A DNA stretch of 28,330 bases from assembly GCA_964383815.1 (NCBI GenBank), contig CAYLIC010000030.1, positions 1 through 28,330 of the forward strand, read 5' to 3'. This document shows positions 6,228-12,797 of this stretch, piece after piece; position 1 is the stretch's first letter, and every line of letters starts with the position of its first letter. Source of the stretch: UBA11524 sp964383815 (GTDB lineage: Bacteria; Bacillota; Clostridia; Christensenellales; Aristaeellaceae). The notes beneath the pieces were generated by a model, which saw only the letters and a list, made by a program, of their open reading frames with translations, was not told the DNA's origin and made no database searches. The translations under genes were made by a program, and so were the position numbers.

Positions 6228-8024
6228 ATGAATCTTTATCGCGCACATGTGCTGGTCTGCGGCGGCACGGGCTGTACATCGTCCGGTTCCGCGCAGCTGA
6301 TCGAGCGTTTTGAAGAGCAACTGAAGGAAAAGGGCCTGGAGAACGAGGTTAAGGTGATCCGCACGGGCTGCTTTGGTCTGTGCGAGGCTGGCCCTGTGGT
6401 TATTGTTTACCCCGAAGGCACCTTCTACAGCCGGGTGAAGCTGGAAGACGTGGATGAAATCGTCTCCGAGCACCTGCTGAAGGGCCGCAAGGTGCAGCAC
6501 CTGGTCTATGTTGACCATGTGACCAAGGAGAGCACCGTGCAGAAGTCCCTGGACGAGGTTGGCTTCTACAAGCAGCAGAAGCGCCTGGCCCTGCGGAACT
6601 GCGGCGTGATCGACCCTGAAAACATTGACGAGTACATCGCATTTGACGGCTACAAGGCTCTGGGTAAGGTGCTGACTGAGATGACCCCTGAGCAGGTTAT
6701 CAAGGAAGTGCTGGATTCCGGCCTGCGCGGCCGCGGCGGCGCTGGCTTCCCCACGGGCAAGAAGTGGCAGTTCGCTGCCGCCAGCAAGGCCGACCAGAAG
6801 TACATCATCTGCAACGCTGACGAGGGCGACCCCGGCGCGTTCATGGATCGTTCCATTCTGGAAGGCGACCCCCACTCCGTCATTGAGGCCATGGCCATTG
6901 GCGGCTATGCCATTGGCGCCTCCGAAGGCTATGTGTACGTCCGTGCCGAGTATCCCATCGCTGTGGGCCGCCTGCAGGTGGCCATTGACCAGGCCCGTGA
7001 ATACGGTCTGCTGGGCAAGAACATCCTGGGCAGCGGCTTCGATTTTGACATGCACATCCGCCTGGGCGCCGGCGCTTTCGTCTGCGGCGAGGAAACTGCT
7101 CTGATGCACTCCATCGAGGGCAAGCGCGGCGAGCCTACCTCCAAGCCTCCGTTCCCTGCTGTGCGCGGTCTGTTCGACAAGCCCAGCAACATCAACAACG
7201 TGGAAACCTACGCCAACATTCCGCTGATTATCAACAAGGGTGCTGAGTGGTTCAAGAGCATCGGCACCCCTGGCAACAGCGGTACCAAGGTGTTTGCCCT
7301 GGGTGGCAAGATCAACAACACCGGTCTGGTGGAGATCCCCATGGGCACCACCCTGCGCACGGTGATCTATGACATCGGCGGCGGTATCCCCAACGGCAAG
7401 AAGTTCAAGGCCGTGCAGACCGGCGGTCCCTCCGGCGGCTGCATCCCTGCCGAACATCTGGATATTGCCATCGACTATGACTCCCTCATGTCCATCGGCT
7501 CCATGATGGGCTCCGGCGGCATGATTGTTATGGACGAGGACAACTGCATGGTGGATATTGCCCGCTTCTTCCTGGACTTCACCGTGGATGAGAGCTGCGG
7601 CAAGTGCACCCCATGCCGTGTCGGCACCCGCCGCATGCTGGAGATTCTGGAGCGCATCACCGAGGGCAAGGGCGAGGAAGGCGACATCGAAAAGCTGGAA
7701 GCCCTGGCGGAGAACATCAAGGCCACCGCTCTGTGCGGCCTGGGCCAGACGGCTCCCAACCCCGTGCTGTCCACCCTGAAGTATTTCCGCAGCGAGTACG
7801 AGGCACACATCAAGGAGAAGCGCTGCCCCGCCCACCACTGCCAGAAGCTGCTGAGCTATGTCATTACCGATAAGTGCCGTGGCTGCACCCTGTGCTCCAA
7901 GGTTTGCCCTGCCGGCGCTATCTCTGGCGAGGTGCGCAACCAGCACAAGATCGACACCACCAAGTGCCTCAAGTGCGGCGCTTGCATTGAGAAGTGCCGT
8001 TTCGGCGCTATCATCAAGAACTAA
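6228..8024 (+). CDS. hydB: HydB, NuoF-like flavin subunit
   Basis: NADH/FMN-binding subunit of 598 residues (NuoF/HndC type) where NAD(H) exchanges electrons in the soluble multimeric hydrogenase. An N-terminal thioredoxin-like [2Fe-2S] domain has Cys11, Cys16, Cys48 and Cys52. The NuoF core has the glycine-rich GLRGRGGAGFPTG (165-177) and CNADEGDPGAF for FMN/NADH, then an SLBB-like stretch, then a [4Fe-4S] site with Cys457/460/463 (CGKCTPC) and Cys503. Two further [4Fe-4S] motifs end the chain (Cys550/553/556/560 and Cys580/583/586/590), as in bifurcating HydB proteins rather than simple NuoF. AGGAGGAG lies 7 nt before the ATG. Codon choice is strongly biased (mostly ATC, AAG, GGC), suggesting high expression. 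Confidence 0.95.
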   Translation: MNLYRAHVLVCGGTGCTSSGSAQLIERFEEQLKEKGLENEVKVIRTGCFGLCEAGPVVIVYPEGTFYSRVKLEDVDEIVSEHLLKGRKVQHLVYVDHVTKESTVQKSLDEVGFYKQQKRLALRNCGVIDPENIDEYIAFDGYKALGKVLTEMTPEQVIKEVLDSGLRGRGGAGFPTGKKWQFAAASKADQKYIICNADEGDPGAFMDRSILEGDPHSVIEAMAIGGYAIGASEGYVYVRAEYPIAVGRLQVAIDQAREYGLLGKNILGSGFDFDMHIRLGAGAFVCGEETALMHSIEGKRGEPTSKPPFPAVRGLFDKPSNINNVETYANIPLIINKGAEWFKSIGTPGNSGTKVFALGGKINNTGLVEIPMGTTLRTVIYDIGGGIPNGKKFKAVQTGGPSGGCIPAEHLDIAIDYDSLMSIGSMMGSGGMIVMDEDNCMVDIARFFLDFTVDESCGKCTPCRVGTRRMLEILERITEGKGEEGDIEKLEALAENIKATALCGLGQTAPNPVLSTLKYFRSEYEAHIKEKRCPAHHCQKLLSYVITDKCRGCTLCSKVCPAGAISGEVRNQHKIDTTKCLKCGACIEKCRFGAIIKN

Positions 8025-8045
8025 CGTGCAAAGGAGGACGAAACA

Positions 8046-9794
8046 ATGGAACAGCTGATTCAACTGACGATTGACGGCGTGAGTGTTGAAGTTCCCGCTG
8101 GCACGACGGTTCTTGAAGCCGCGAAGAAGGCTGGTATCAACATCCCCACCCTGTGCTATTTGAAGGACATCAACCAGATTGGCGCTTGCCGCCTGTGCAT
8201 GGTGGATACTGGCGCCCGCGCCCTGCAGGCTGCCTGTGTGCTGCCCGTTACGCCCAACATGGTTGTGAAAACCAACACCCCTGCTATCCGCAAGGCCCGC
8301 AAGGTGAACCTGGAGCTGCTGCTCTCCAACCACGACAAGCGCTGCCTGACCTGCCCCCGCAACCAGAAGTGCGAGCTGCAGGCCCTGTGCAACGACCTGG
8401 GCGTGGAGGACGGCGACCGCTTTGCCGGTGCCATGAACAAGTATGACATCGACAATCTGTCTCCCTCCATCGTTCGCGACAACAACAAGTGCGTGCTGTG
8501 CCGCCGCTGCGTGGCAGCCTGCAACAAGACCCAGGCTGTGGGCGTCATTGGCCCGGTGCACCGTGGCTTCCTGACCTCCATCGAATCTCCCTGGAACATG
8601 AAGCTGGCAGAGATGAGCTGCATCAACTGCGGCCAGTGCGTTGCCGCCTGCCCCGTTGGCGCCCTGTATGAAAAGGACGGCACCAAGCAGGTATGGGATC
8701 TGCTGGCTGACCCCAAGAAGCATGTGGTTGTGCAGCCTGCTCCCGCTGTCCGCGCCGCCCTGGGCGAGGAGTTTGGCATGGAGATTGGCACCCTGGTTAC
8801 GGGCAAGATGGTAGCTGCCCTGCGCCGCCTGGGCTTCGACAAGGTGTTCGACACCGACTGGGCTGCTGACCTGACCATCATGGAGGAAGGTACCGAGCTG
8901 ATCGGCCGCCTGAACAACGGCGGTGTGCTGCCCATGATTACCTCCTGCTCTCCCGGCTGGATCAAGTTCTGCGAGCATTACTACCCCGAGTTCATCCCGA
9001 ATCTGTCTTCCTGCAAGTCTCCTCACGAGATGGAAGGCGCTATGATTAAGAGCTACTATGCCGAAAAGGCTGGTATTGACCCCAAGGACATCGCGGTTGT
9101 GTCCGTCATGCCCTGCACCGCCAAGAAGTATGAAGCTGCCCGCCCCGAGCTGAGTGTCAATGGTCTGGCTGATGTGGACGTGGTTATCACCACCCGCGAG
9201 TTGGCCAAGATGATTAAGGAAGCTGGCATTGACTTCAACCACCTGGCTGATGAGGACTTCGACGATATGCTGGGCGAATCCACCGGTGCTGGCGTGATCT
9301 TTGGCGCCACCGGCGGCGTGATGGAGGCTGCGCTGCGCACCGCTTACGAGCTGGTGACCGGCGAGCCCCTGGAGAATGTGGAATTCGGCGCTGTGCGCGG
9401 CGTGGAAGGCGTGAAGGAAGCCGCTGTGAAGGTTGGCGACCTGACCCTGAACGTGGCTGTGGCCCATGGCACTGCCAATGCTGCCAAGCTGCTGGATGCC
9501 ATCAAGGCTGGCGAGAAGACCTACCACTTCATCGAGGTCATGGGCTGCCCCGGCGGCTGCGTGACCGGCGGCGGTCAGCCCATTGTGTCCGCCCAGAAGC
9601 GCATGGAGTGCGACCCCAAGGCCCTGCGCGCCGGCGCCCTGTACCGTGAGGATGAGGGCAAGGCAATCCGCAAGAGCCACGAGAATCCCTCCATCAAGAA
9701 GCTGTACGATGAGTACCTGGACAAGCCCAACAGCCACAAGGCGCACGAGCTGCTCCACACCACCTACACCGCACGGCCCAAGTATTCCAAGTAA
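8046..9794 (+). CDS. hydA: HydA, catalytic [FeFe] hydrogenase subunit
   Basis: Catalytic subunit of 582 residues (group A3/HndD type) that reduces protons or oxidises H2 at an H-cluster. It starts with a NuoG-like [2Fe-2S] domain (Cys37, 48, 51, 64), then a His-Cys3 cluster site (His96, Cys100, Cys103, Cys109) and two [4Fe-4S] motifs (Cys149/152/155/159 and Cys192/195/198/202). The H-domain has L1 TSCSPGW (299-305), L2 VMPCTAKKYE with Cys357, and L3 VMGCPGGCVTGGGQP with Cys501 and Cys505. The small-subunit-like C-terminus (ALYREDEGKAIRKSHENP) is complete. L1 has Ser302 where single-subunit enzymes have a second Cys. With HydB and HydC it would couple NADH and ferredoxin to H2; bifurcation is inferred from the gene set. 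AAGGAGGA lies 8 nt before the ATG. Confidence 0.96.
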   Translation: MEQLIQLTIDGVSVEVPAGTTVLEAAKKAGINIPTLCYLKDINQIGACRLCMVDTGARALQAACVLPVTPNMVVKTNTPAIRKARKVNLELLLSNHDKRCLTCPRNQKCELQALCNDLGVEDGDRFAGAMNKYDIDNLSPSIVRDNNKCVLCRRCVAACNKTQAVGVIGPVHRGFLTSIESPWNMKLAEMSCINCGQCVAACPVGALYEKDGTKQVWDLLADPKKHVVVQPAPAVRAALGEEFGMEIGTLVTGKMVAALRRLGFDKVFDTDWAADLTIMEEGTELIGRLNNGGVLPMITSCSPGWIKFCEHYYPEFIPNLSSCKSPHEMEGAMIKSYYAEKAGIDPKDIAVVSVMPCTAKKYEAARPELSVNGLADVDVVITTRELAKMIKEAGIDFNHLADEDFDDMLGESTGAGVIFGATGGVMEAALRTAYELVTGEPLENVEFGAVRGVEGVKEAAVKVGDLTLNVAVAHGTANAAKLLDAIKAGEKTYHFIEVMGCPGGCVTGGGQPIVSAQKRMECDPKALRAGALYREDEGKAIRKSHENPSIKKLYDEYLDKPNSHKAHELLHTTYTARPKYSK

Positions 9795-9803
9795 CAAAAA
9801 ATG

Positions 9804-9831
9804 GCGCAGTCCTTTGCGGGCTGCGCTTTTT
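9804..9831 (+). terminator. Terminator of the hydC-hydA operon
   Basis: A 9-bp stem (9804-9812 with 9818-9826, one G-T wobble) with a 5-nt loop is followed at once by TTTTT. It starts nine bases after the hydA stop codon. Confidence 0.92.
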
Positions 9832-9856
9832 GCTTGCGCTCGAACTGAACAAGGCG

Positions 9857-10152
9857 GCAGAGGGCGCTGCCCTCTGCACTCCCGCTTAAGGGACAATGTC
9901 CCTTAAGAATCCCTTTCGGGTGTGCGCTTCGTTCGACTGCCAAGCGGGGATCACGGTACGCAAAAGGCGTACCGCGACGCGTATAAGCTGCTCAAACGCG
10001 TCGCGCCGCACCCTCCGTGCGGCGTGACCCCTGCAAAGAACCCACCCAAGCTCCAATACCCCAGCCAGGGATTCTTAAGGGATGAAATCCCTTAAGCGGG
10101 TTTCCAAAGGGCAGCGCCCTTTGGCGGGATTCCTAAGGGCAGCGCCCTTAGG
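9857..10152 (+). repeat. Hairpin-repeat island 2 (two forward, core, three reverse)
   Basis: This fills the space between the hydA terminator and the leftward response regulator. Forward hairpins are 9857-9877 (GCAGAGGGC/GCCCTCTGC) and 9885-9907 (CTTAAGGGA/TCCCTTAAG). Reverse hairpins are 10074-10096, 10104-10124 and 10132-10152, each with 9-10 perfectly paired bases and linkers CGGGTTT and CGGGATT. It follows the same forward-core-reverse plan as the island at 3193. The last hairpin overlaps the end of the response-regulator gene and supplies its stop codon. The core, 9908-10068, holds three further hairpins listed separately and no gene. Confidence 0.85.
9954..10024. other. Three contiguous perfect hairpins in the island core
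   Basis: Stem A pairs 9954-9961 with 9967-9974 (8 bp, AAAAG loop). Stem B pairs 9974-9982 with 9996-10004 (9 bp, 13-nt loop). Stem C pairs 10004-10011 with 10017-10024 (8 bp, CCTCC loop). They follow one another with no spacer. This looks like a structured RNA or a DNA-level element such as a protein-binding or mobile-element end. Sequence alone does not say which strand is used. Confidence 0.55.
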
Positions 10153-10792
10153 CCGGGCAGAGACGGTAGCCGAGCTTGTAGACGGTTTCGATGCAGGATG
10201 GGCCAATCTTCCGGCGGAGGCGCTGGATGTGCACATCCACGGTGCGTGTTTCACCGATGGTCTGGTAGCCCCAGGCGGTGCGCAGCAGCTCCTCCCGGGA
10301 CAGCGCTGCATTTGGCGATTGCATCAGCGCGTGAAGCAGCGCAAACTCCTGGGCGGTCAGGTTCAAGGCCTGGCCGTCCTTTGTTGCCTGGCGGTTTTCC
10401 ATGTCCAGCTGCAGGCCACCCAGGGTCAGCAGGTCGCCGCCTGAGCGGGAAAGGCACGCCACGGCGGACACCAGTGCGCTGCTTTCAAAGGGGGAGAGCA
10501 GCACGCTGCAGGGCCCGTGATACATGGCGCGCAGGTGCTGGGCGTTGGCTTCATCGCCGGTGATGAACAGCAGAGGCCAGTCCCGCTCCTCCAGTGCGCG
10601 GAGAAAGGTAAAGCTCTCCTTCCAGGGCAGGCGTGCGTTTAGCAGTGTAACAAGCCTGGGTCGCGCGTTCACCAGGGTCAGGCCTTCCGCCACCGTCCGT
10701 GACAGGGTGCAGGCATGCCCGGCCCGGCACAGGGTATCGCTCATCTTTGTGCCCAGGCGCACATCAGGCTCCATAATCAGTATCTCAGCCAT
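10148..10792 (-). CDS. OmpR-family response regulator with degenerate receiver
   Basis: Winged-helix transcription factor of 214 residues. The receiver covers about residues 1-115 and the DNA-binding domain about 122-213, the latter intact (LTAQEFALLHALMQSP, SREELLRTAWGY, TRTVDVHIQRLRRKIG, ETVYKLGYRL). In the receiver the phosphoacceptor Asp expected before the LP is Asn (LVTLLNARLPW), and the conserved Lys of the usual K-P-F motif is Ser (VLLSPFESS). Phosphorylation control is therefore unlikely. The ATG at 10792 is preferred over one six codons earlier because GAGGTG precedes it by 6 nt. It is transcribed opposite to its neighbours, with no histidine kinase nearby. The stop codon lies within a repeat hairpin. 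Target genes are unknown; the divergently transcribed yybS-like gene is an obvious candidate. Confidence 0.85.
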   Translation of the reverse strand: MAEILIMEPDVRLGTKMSDTLCRAGHACTLSRTVAEGLTLVNARPRLVTLLNARLPWKESFTFLRALEERDWPLLFITGDEANAQHLRAMYHGPCSVLLSPFESSALVSAVACLSRSGGDLLTLGGLQLDMENRQATKDGQALNLTAQEFALLHALMQSPNAALSREELLRTAWGYQTIGETRTVDVHIQRLRRKIGPSCIETVYKLGYRLCPA

Positions 10793-10904
10793 GGGTATCA
10801 CCTCGACCATAAAACGCGATAGGCCTTGCTTTTCTTCCCGGTGGCGGAAAAAACCCTTTTTATGGGCGATTTGCTGCCGGAAACACCCTCTTTGCCTGGA
10901 AGGC

Positions 10905-10933
10905 TTGCTTTTTCATTGGATTTGCTATAAAAT
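10905..10933 (+). promoter_or_regulatory. Promoter for yybS-like/rplI
   Basis: TATAAAAT at 10926-10933 has a TGC extension directly upstream and a TTGCTT -35 at 10905-10910 (15-bp spacer, short). The extended -10 would compensate. It lies in the 178-bp divergent region shared with the response-regulator gene, so that regulator could act here. Confidence 0.6.
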
Positions 10934-10970
10934 AGGATGAATCAGTTTGCCGAAACGGAGGATGCATGGC

Positions 10971-11981
10971 ATGCGTTGGGTGATGCGGAGTGGTTATGCG
11001 GTGCTGGCGGCCTGCGTGCCGCTGCTGGCGGGAGTGCCCGGCACCCTTGCGGTGCTCCTGCTGATGCCCGTGGTGGTGGAGTGCTGCCGTACAGCCGGTG
11101 AACGCCCAACCTGCTTGGTGGCAATGGGTGCATTTTGTGCAGTGTGCTGCTGGATGCAGCCCGGTGCTGCCGTGCCTGTGCTGGCCTGGTGCGCAACGGG
11201 TGCGGGTATGTGCCTGGTGCACCGTGGCAGCGCCAGGCAGCGCGGCGCATATTGGGCGGCTCTGTGCCTGGCGATGCTCTGCGGGCTGCTGGCCTGGGTA
11301 TCGCTGCGGCATCCGGGGGATATATTCACCTGGCTGGCGGAGCGCGTGACGGCCTGGGTGGATGCCCAGGACAGTTCGGATGCGCTGCTGATGCAGTGCT
11401 ATCAGATGGGTTTTTCCCGGCTGGAGGAGGACAATCAGCTGCTGGTGGGCCTGCTGGGCAACCTGGGTATAACGCCGGAGGTGCGGCAGGAGCTGCTGAA
11501 CAGCCTGCGCACAACCCTGGAGGAGCTGCTGCCCGGCTTGCTGCCCCAGGCTGCTGTGGCCTGGGTGCTGCTGACAGCCGTGCTGACTGCGGCACTGCCG
11601 GATGTGATTCGCCGCATGCGCGGGCAGAAGGCTCAGCTTTCCCCCTTTGGGGAATGGCGGCCGGATGCACCCCTGCGCCGGTGCCTGAACCTGATGGCAC
11701 TGGGGTACCTGCTGGAGCTGATGGGTACATCCGCCGTGACGGTCACCCTGGGCAGCATGTGCGCGGCGGTGTTCCGGTATGGATACATGCTCCTGGGCCT
11801 GGCAGTGCTGGAGGGCATTACCAAGAAGGCCGGCACGGCCCGGGCGCTGCGCCTGCTCTGGATGGCGGTGCTCCTGCTGCTGGCGCCTGTGCTGCTGGTG
11901 ATTCTCGGTATAGCAGATCGGCACCTGGATCCCAGGCGGCTGCGCCGTTCAACGGAAGACGAAGGAGGAATTGAACAATGA
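10971..11981 (+). CDS. YybS-like (DUF2232) membrane protein
   Basis: Polytopic membrane protein of 336 residues. Hydrophobic segments lie in the first 110 residues (GYAVLAACVPLLAGVPGTL, then an AVLLLMPVVVEC stretch and others) and again in the last third (AAVAWVLLTAVLTAALP, YGYMLLGLAVLEG, LLWMAVLLLLAPVLLVILG). A soluble, acidic central loop separates them. This arrangement, and the position just upstream of rplI, match YybS/DUF2232 proteins of Bacillota, whose function is not known. The ATG at 10971 is chosen because GGAGG at 10957-10961 lies 9 nt upstream; an ATG at 10962 directly abuts that Shine-Dalgarno. The stop overlaps the rplI start (ATGA), so the two are translationally coupled. The gdpP gene usually found between them is missing. 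Confidence 0.7.
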   Translation: MRWVMRSGYAVLAACVPLLAGVPGTLAVLLLMPVVVECCRTAGERPTCLVAMGAFCAVCCWMQPGAAVPVLAWCATGAGMCLVHRGSARQRGAYWAALCLAMLCGLLAWVSLRHPGDIFTWLAERVTAWVDAQDSSDALLMQCYQMGFSRLEEDNQLLVGLLGNLGITPEVRQELLNSLRTTLEELLPGLLPQAAVAWVLLTAVLTAALPDVIRRMRGQKAQLSPFGEWRPDAPLRRCLNLMALGYLLELMGTSAVTVTLGSMCAAVFRYGYMLLGLAVLEGITKKAGTARALRLLWMAVLLLLAPVLLVILGIADRHLDPRRLRRSTEDEGGIEQ

Positions 11982-12424
11982 AGGTTATTTTGCTGACGGA
12001 TGTGAAGGGCAGTGGCAAGAAGGACGAGATTATCAATGTGTCCGACGGATATGCCCGCAACTTCCTTTTCCCCAAGAAGATGGCTGTGGAGGCCACGCCT
12101 GGCGCTATGAAGGAAATTGAAAAGAAGCGCGCTGCCGAGGCCGCCCGCGAGGCTGAACGCCGGGCCGAGGCCAATGCCAAGGCGGAGCTGCTGAAGAACA
12201 AGACCATCACCGTGAAGGTGAAGTGCGGCGAAAAGGGCCGCCTGTATGGCTCCATCACCAATGCCGAGGTGGCTGCCGAGATGGAAAAGCAGCACGGCAT
12301 TAAGGTGGATAAGCGCAAGCTGGAGCTGAACAGCACCATCCGCAACGTGGGCACCTATGAGGCTACCGTAACCCTCTACACCGGCATCTCTACCAGGATG
12401 AACGTGGTGGTGGAGGCGCTGTAA
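11978..12424 (+). CDS. rplI: 50S ribosomal protein L9
   Basis: Ribosomal protein L9, 148 residues, the normal length. The N-terminal 23S-rRNA-binding domain has the family signature around DVKGSGKKDEIINVSDGYAR followed by NFLFPKKMAVEAT. A long, charged connecting helix of alternating Lys/Glu/Ala follows (about 45-75), and then the C-terminal domain with GRLYGSITNAEVA and TYEATVTLY. GGAGG precedes the ATG at the end of the yybS-like gene, with a 4-base overlap of the two frames. The stop codon is followed within 5 bases by the first hairpin of a repeat island, which may act as its 3' end, although no T tract is present. Confidence 0.97.
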   Translation: MKVILLTDVKGSGKKDEIINVSDGYARNFLFPKKMAVEATPGAMKEIEKKRAAEAAREAERRAEANAKAELLKNKTITVKVKCGEKGRLYGSITNAEVAAEMEKQHGIKVDKRKLELNSTIRNVGTYEATVTLYTGISTRMNVVVEAL

Positions 12425-12428
12425 GCCG

Positions 12429-12781
12429 CCAAAGGGTCTTCGACCCTCTGGACTCCCCTTTGCGGGGTGCGGCGCGCTGCTGAAAAGCATATTGTTGGCT
12501 ATCCCAAAAGGGATTCTTAAGGGTCGANNNNNNNNNNNNNNNNNNNNNNNNNNNNNNNNNNNNNNNNNNNNNNNNNNNNNNNNNNNNNNNNNNNNNNNNN
12601 NNNNNNNNNNNNNNNNNNNNNNNNNNNAGACCCTTGAGCGGGATTCTTAAGGGCAGCGCCCTTAAGCGGGATTCTCAAGGGCGGCGCCCTTAAACGGGAT
12701 TCTTAAGGGTCGAAGACCCTTGAGCGGGATTCTTAAGGGCAGCGCCCTTAAGCGGGATTCTCAAGGGCAGCGCCCTTGAGC
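12429..12781 (+). repeat. Hairpin-repeat island 3, tandem array broken by an assembly gap
   Basis: The 373-bp space between rplI and dnaB is almost entirely repeat. One forward hairpin (12429-12451, one mismatch) leads through CTCCCCTTTGCGGGG into a short unique core (about 12470-12510). Then come reverse units at 12511-12527 and, after the gap, 12628-12781. Right of the gap there are five complete units, each an arm pair such as TTAAGGGC-agc-GCCCTTAA, TCAAGGGC-agc-GCCCTTGA or TTAAGGGTC-gaa-GACCCTTGA, separated by GCGGGATT (period 28-30 bp). The array stops about 3 bases before the dnaB Shine-Dalgarno. There is no gene in this space. Confidence 0.88.
12528..12627. other. Assembly gap (100 N)
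   Basis: Exactly 100 undetermined bases, the usual placeholder for a scaffold join of unknown length. The flanks are the two halves of one hairpin: joined directly they would give the unit seen intact at 12700-12723. The true copy number of the array is therefore unknown. Confidence 0.97.
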
Positions 12782-12797
12782 GCGGAGGTGAAGGAGC

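Noticed and set aside
6111..9896. A very long open frame on the minus strand
   Set aside because: It is antisense to HndB-like, hydB and hydA, has a His/Ala/Gly-rich nonsense composition and no domain; GC-rich coding sequence with biased third positions often leaves the opposite strand open.
12628..12781. Regular 28-30 bp period resembling a CRISPR array
   Set aside because: The spacers are constant (GCGGGATT) and only about 8 bp, the repeats are themselves full palindromes, and no cas gene is present.
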